Shown: positions 7,504 through 8,958 of the stretch, piece by piece | How the letters are laid out: each line of letters starts with the position of its first letter | How positions within the stretch are numbered: the first letter of the stretch is position 1 | NCBI GenBank assembly: GCA_946885905.1 | Contig: CAMPHL010000069.1 | Coordinates: forward strand, 1 to 8,958 | Length of the DNA stretch: 8,958 nucleotides | Direction: 5' to 3' | Source of the DNA: an uncultured Pseudomonadota bacterium | GTDB taxonomy: Bacteria; Pseudomonadota; Gammaproteobacteria; Burkholderiales; Usitatibacteraceae | Notes under the pieces: generated by a model | What the model saw: the letters and a program-made list of their open reading frames with translations, nothing else | What the model was told of the DNA's origin: nothing | Database searches by the model: none | Translations under genes and position numbers: made by a program

Positions 7504-8958
7504 CGCCGGGCCTTGAGCTTCGCCTCGGCTGCGAGCGTTCGGTTGATGTGCCACTGCTGCACGATCGACAGCAGGTTCTGCACGACCCAGTAGAGCACCA
7601 GGCCGGCGGGGAAGAACAGGAAGAAGATGCTGAACATGATTGGCATCATCAGCATTACGCGCGCCTGCACGGGATCTGCCGGCTGCGGGTTGAGCTTCGT
7701 CGTCACGAACATCGACGCCGCATAGATCACTGGCAGGATGTAGTACGGATCGGGCGCCGAGAGGTCCTTGATCCAGCCGATCCAGGGAGCGTGGCGCAGC
7801 TCGATCGAGGCGAGCAGCACCCAATAGAGCGCGATGAACACCGGGATCTGCACGAGGATCGGCAGGCACCCGCCCAGCGGGTTGATCTTCTCCGTGCGGT
7901 AGAGCTCCATCATCGCCTGGTTGAGCTTCTGGCGATCGTCCCCGTAGAGGCCCTTCAGCTTCTCCATCTTCGGCGCGAGCACCTTCATCTGCGCCATCGA
8001 GCGGCCCGCCTTGGCGTTGAGCGGGTAGAACACCAGCTTGATCAGGATCGTGAGGATCACGATCGCCCAGCCCCAATTGCCCACGAAGGCGTGGATCCAC
8101 TTGAGCAGCCAGAAGAGCGGCGCGGCGATGATGTGGAGCCAGCCATAGTCGACCACGAGGTTCAGGCCCGGCGCGATCTTCTCCAGCTTGTCGGTTTCCT
8201 GCGGCCCGATGTACAGGCCCATGTCGACTTTGCCGCTCGCTCCCGGCGCGACCGGCCCGACCGGGACCACCACGCTCGCTGTGTAGAGCGTGTCGCTCAC
8301 CTTGCGGGTCTGATACTCGCGCGCAATCCCGGGCTTCGGCAGCCATGCGGACACGAAGTAGTGCTGGATCATGGCGATCCAGCCGTCGTTCGCCCGTTTG
8401 GGATGCGACTGCTTGCCCTTGGCGATGTCGGAGTAGTCCACCTTCACGAACTTGGACTCCTCCGTGTATACCGCGGGCCCCGTGAACGTGGTCACCCCCG
8501 CGAACGCATTCGTCTGCGCCGCCTCCTCGGAGGGCGGGTTCGCGTCGCGCGTGAACTGGAAGTAGGCCTGTGGCTCGATCGGCTTGTCGCCGCGGTTTGT
8601 GACCTCGTAGGCGACGTCGATCTTGTAGCTGCCGCGATGGAAGCGGTACGTCTTCACCACGTCGGCACCGTCGACATCACGGGCAGTGAGGCGCACCTCG
8701 ACATCGTCCCGACCGGGCTGCAGCTGGTAGTCGCGCGCCTGCGTCGAGTAGAGCGCGCGATGGATCGGCAGCCCCTCGCCTATCAGCCCCGATTGCGTCA
8801 CGAAGTAGTGCTTCGAATTCGGCTCCATCAGCGTAAGCGGCTTCGTCCGGTCGGTCGCGGAGAAGACCTGGAGCAGCGTCACGCGGCGGATGTCGCCTCC
8901 GGCGGTGCCGAGCTCGACCTCGAAGAGGTCGGTCTTGACCGTGATCGCTTCGCCGGCC
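7500..8958 (-). CDS. yidC: Membrane protein insertase YidC (5' end beyond window)
   Basis: Oxa1-family insertase that places proteins in the inner membrane, alone or with SecYEG. The last 485 residues are present; about 60-75 N-terminal residues, including the first membrane helix, lie beyond the right edge. Visible residues 1 to about 250 are the periplasmic domain typical of Gram-negative YidC. The conserved core follows: first helix about 273-308, containing ILTILIKLVFYPLNAKA; a cytoplasmic loop with KMEKLKGLYGDDRQKLNQAMMELYR; NPLGGCLPILVQIPVFIALYW; SAPDPYYILPVI; and FFLFFPAGLVLYWVVQNLLSIVQQ. The hydrophilic-groove arginine (Arg366 in E. coli) is Lys307 here, a conservative change. The tail EAKLKARR is basic. 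A GTG at 8882 is not the start, because the frame stays open with conserved sequence (ITVKTDLFEVEL) to the window edge. The stop overlaps mnmE. Confidence 0.98.
   Translation of the reverse strand, partial: AGEAITVKTDLFEVELGTAGGDIRRVTLLQVFSATDRTKPLTLMEPNSKHYFVTQSGLIGEGLPIHRALYSTQARDYQLQPGRDDVEVRLTARDVDGADVVKTYRFHRGSYKIDVAYEVTNRGDKPIEPQAYFQFTRDANPPSEEAAQTNAFAGVTTFTGPAVYTEESKFVKVDYSDIAKGKQSHPKRANDGWIAMIQHYFVSAWLPKPGIAREYQTRKVSDTLYTASVVVPVGPVAPGASGKVDMGLYIGPQETDKLEKIAPGLNLVVDYGWLHIIAAPLFWLLKWIHAFVGNWGWAIVILTILIKLVFYPLNAKAGRSMAQMKVLAPKMEKLKGLYGDDRQKLNQAMMELYRTEKINPLGGCLPILVQIPVFIALYWVLLASIELRHAPWIGWIKDLSAPDPYYILPVIYAASMFVTTKLNPQPADPVQARVMLMMPIMFSIFFLFFPAGLVLYWVVQNLLSIVQQWHINRTLAAEAKLKARR

Noticed and set aside
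8036..8038. Lysine in place of the groove arginine of YidC as a functional defect
   Set aside because: The positive charge is kept, and Lys at this site occurs in other YidC proteins of the group, so it is not an anomaly.

Overview
The window is a stretch of bacterial chromosome with every gene on the minus strand, read right to left. High G+C, the gene order and the protein sequences point to a betaproteobacterium or a close gammaproteobacterial relative; I cannot name a genus. From right to left it holds yidC (5' end missing), mnmE, a 130-bp gap with two parS sites, mnmG, rsmG, parA, parB, atpI, atpB, atpE and atpF (3' end missing). This is the classic set of genes found beside the replication origin in Proteobacteria. 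Shared gene direction and this known order suggest that oriC lies beyond base 8958, on the rnpA/rpmH side of yidC.

Region by region: (1) 6163-8958 carries the membrane protein insertase YidC and the tRNA-modifying GTPase MnmE. They meet in a 4-base CTGA overlap that implies a rare CTG start for mnmE, followed at once by a strong hairpin. (2) 6033-6162 is the only real intergenic gap. It holds two perfect copies of the palindrome GTTCCACGTGGAAC, which is the chromosomal centromere parS, then a -10-like hexamer and a GC-rich terminator-like hairpin just ahead of mnmG. (3) 1884-6032 is a tightly packed unit mnmG-rsmG-parA-parB in which each gene overlaps the next by 1 to 4 bases. (4) 1-1883 is the start of the F-type ATP synthase operon (atpI-atpB-atpE-atpF). 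A near-consensus sigma-70 promoter lies in the 52-bp gap after parB, and its -10 box overlaps the apparent TTG start of atpI.

How they work together: MnmE and MnmG form one complex that modifies the wobble uridine of certain tRNAs. RsmG methylates 16S rRNA. ParA and ParB segregate the replicated origin by acting on parS sites such as the two here. YidC inserts membrane proteins, in E. coli including Fo subunits a and c, whose genes are at the other end of the window. I found no mobile element, CRISPR array, RNA gene or unknown gene, and no sign of a new system. The points worth a second look are in the control and initiation signals at gene junctions.
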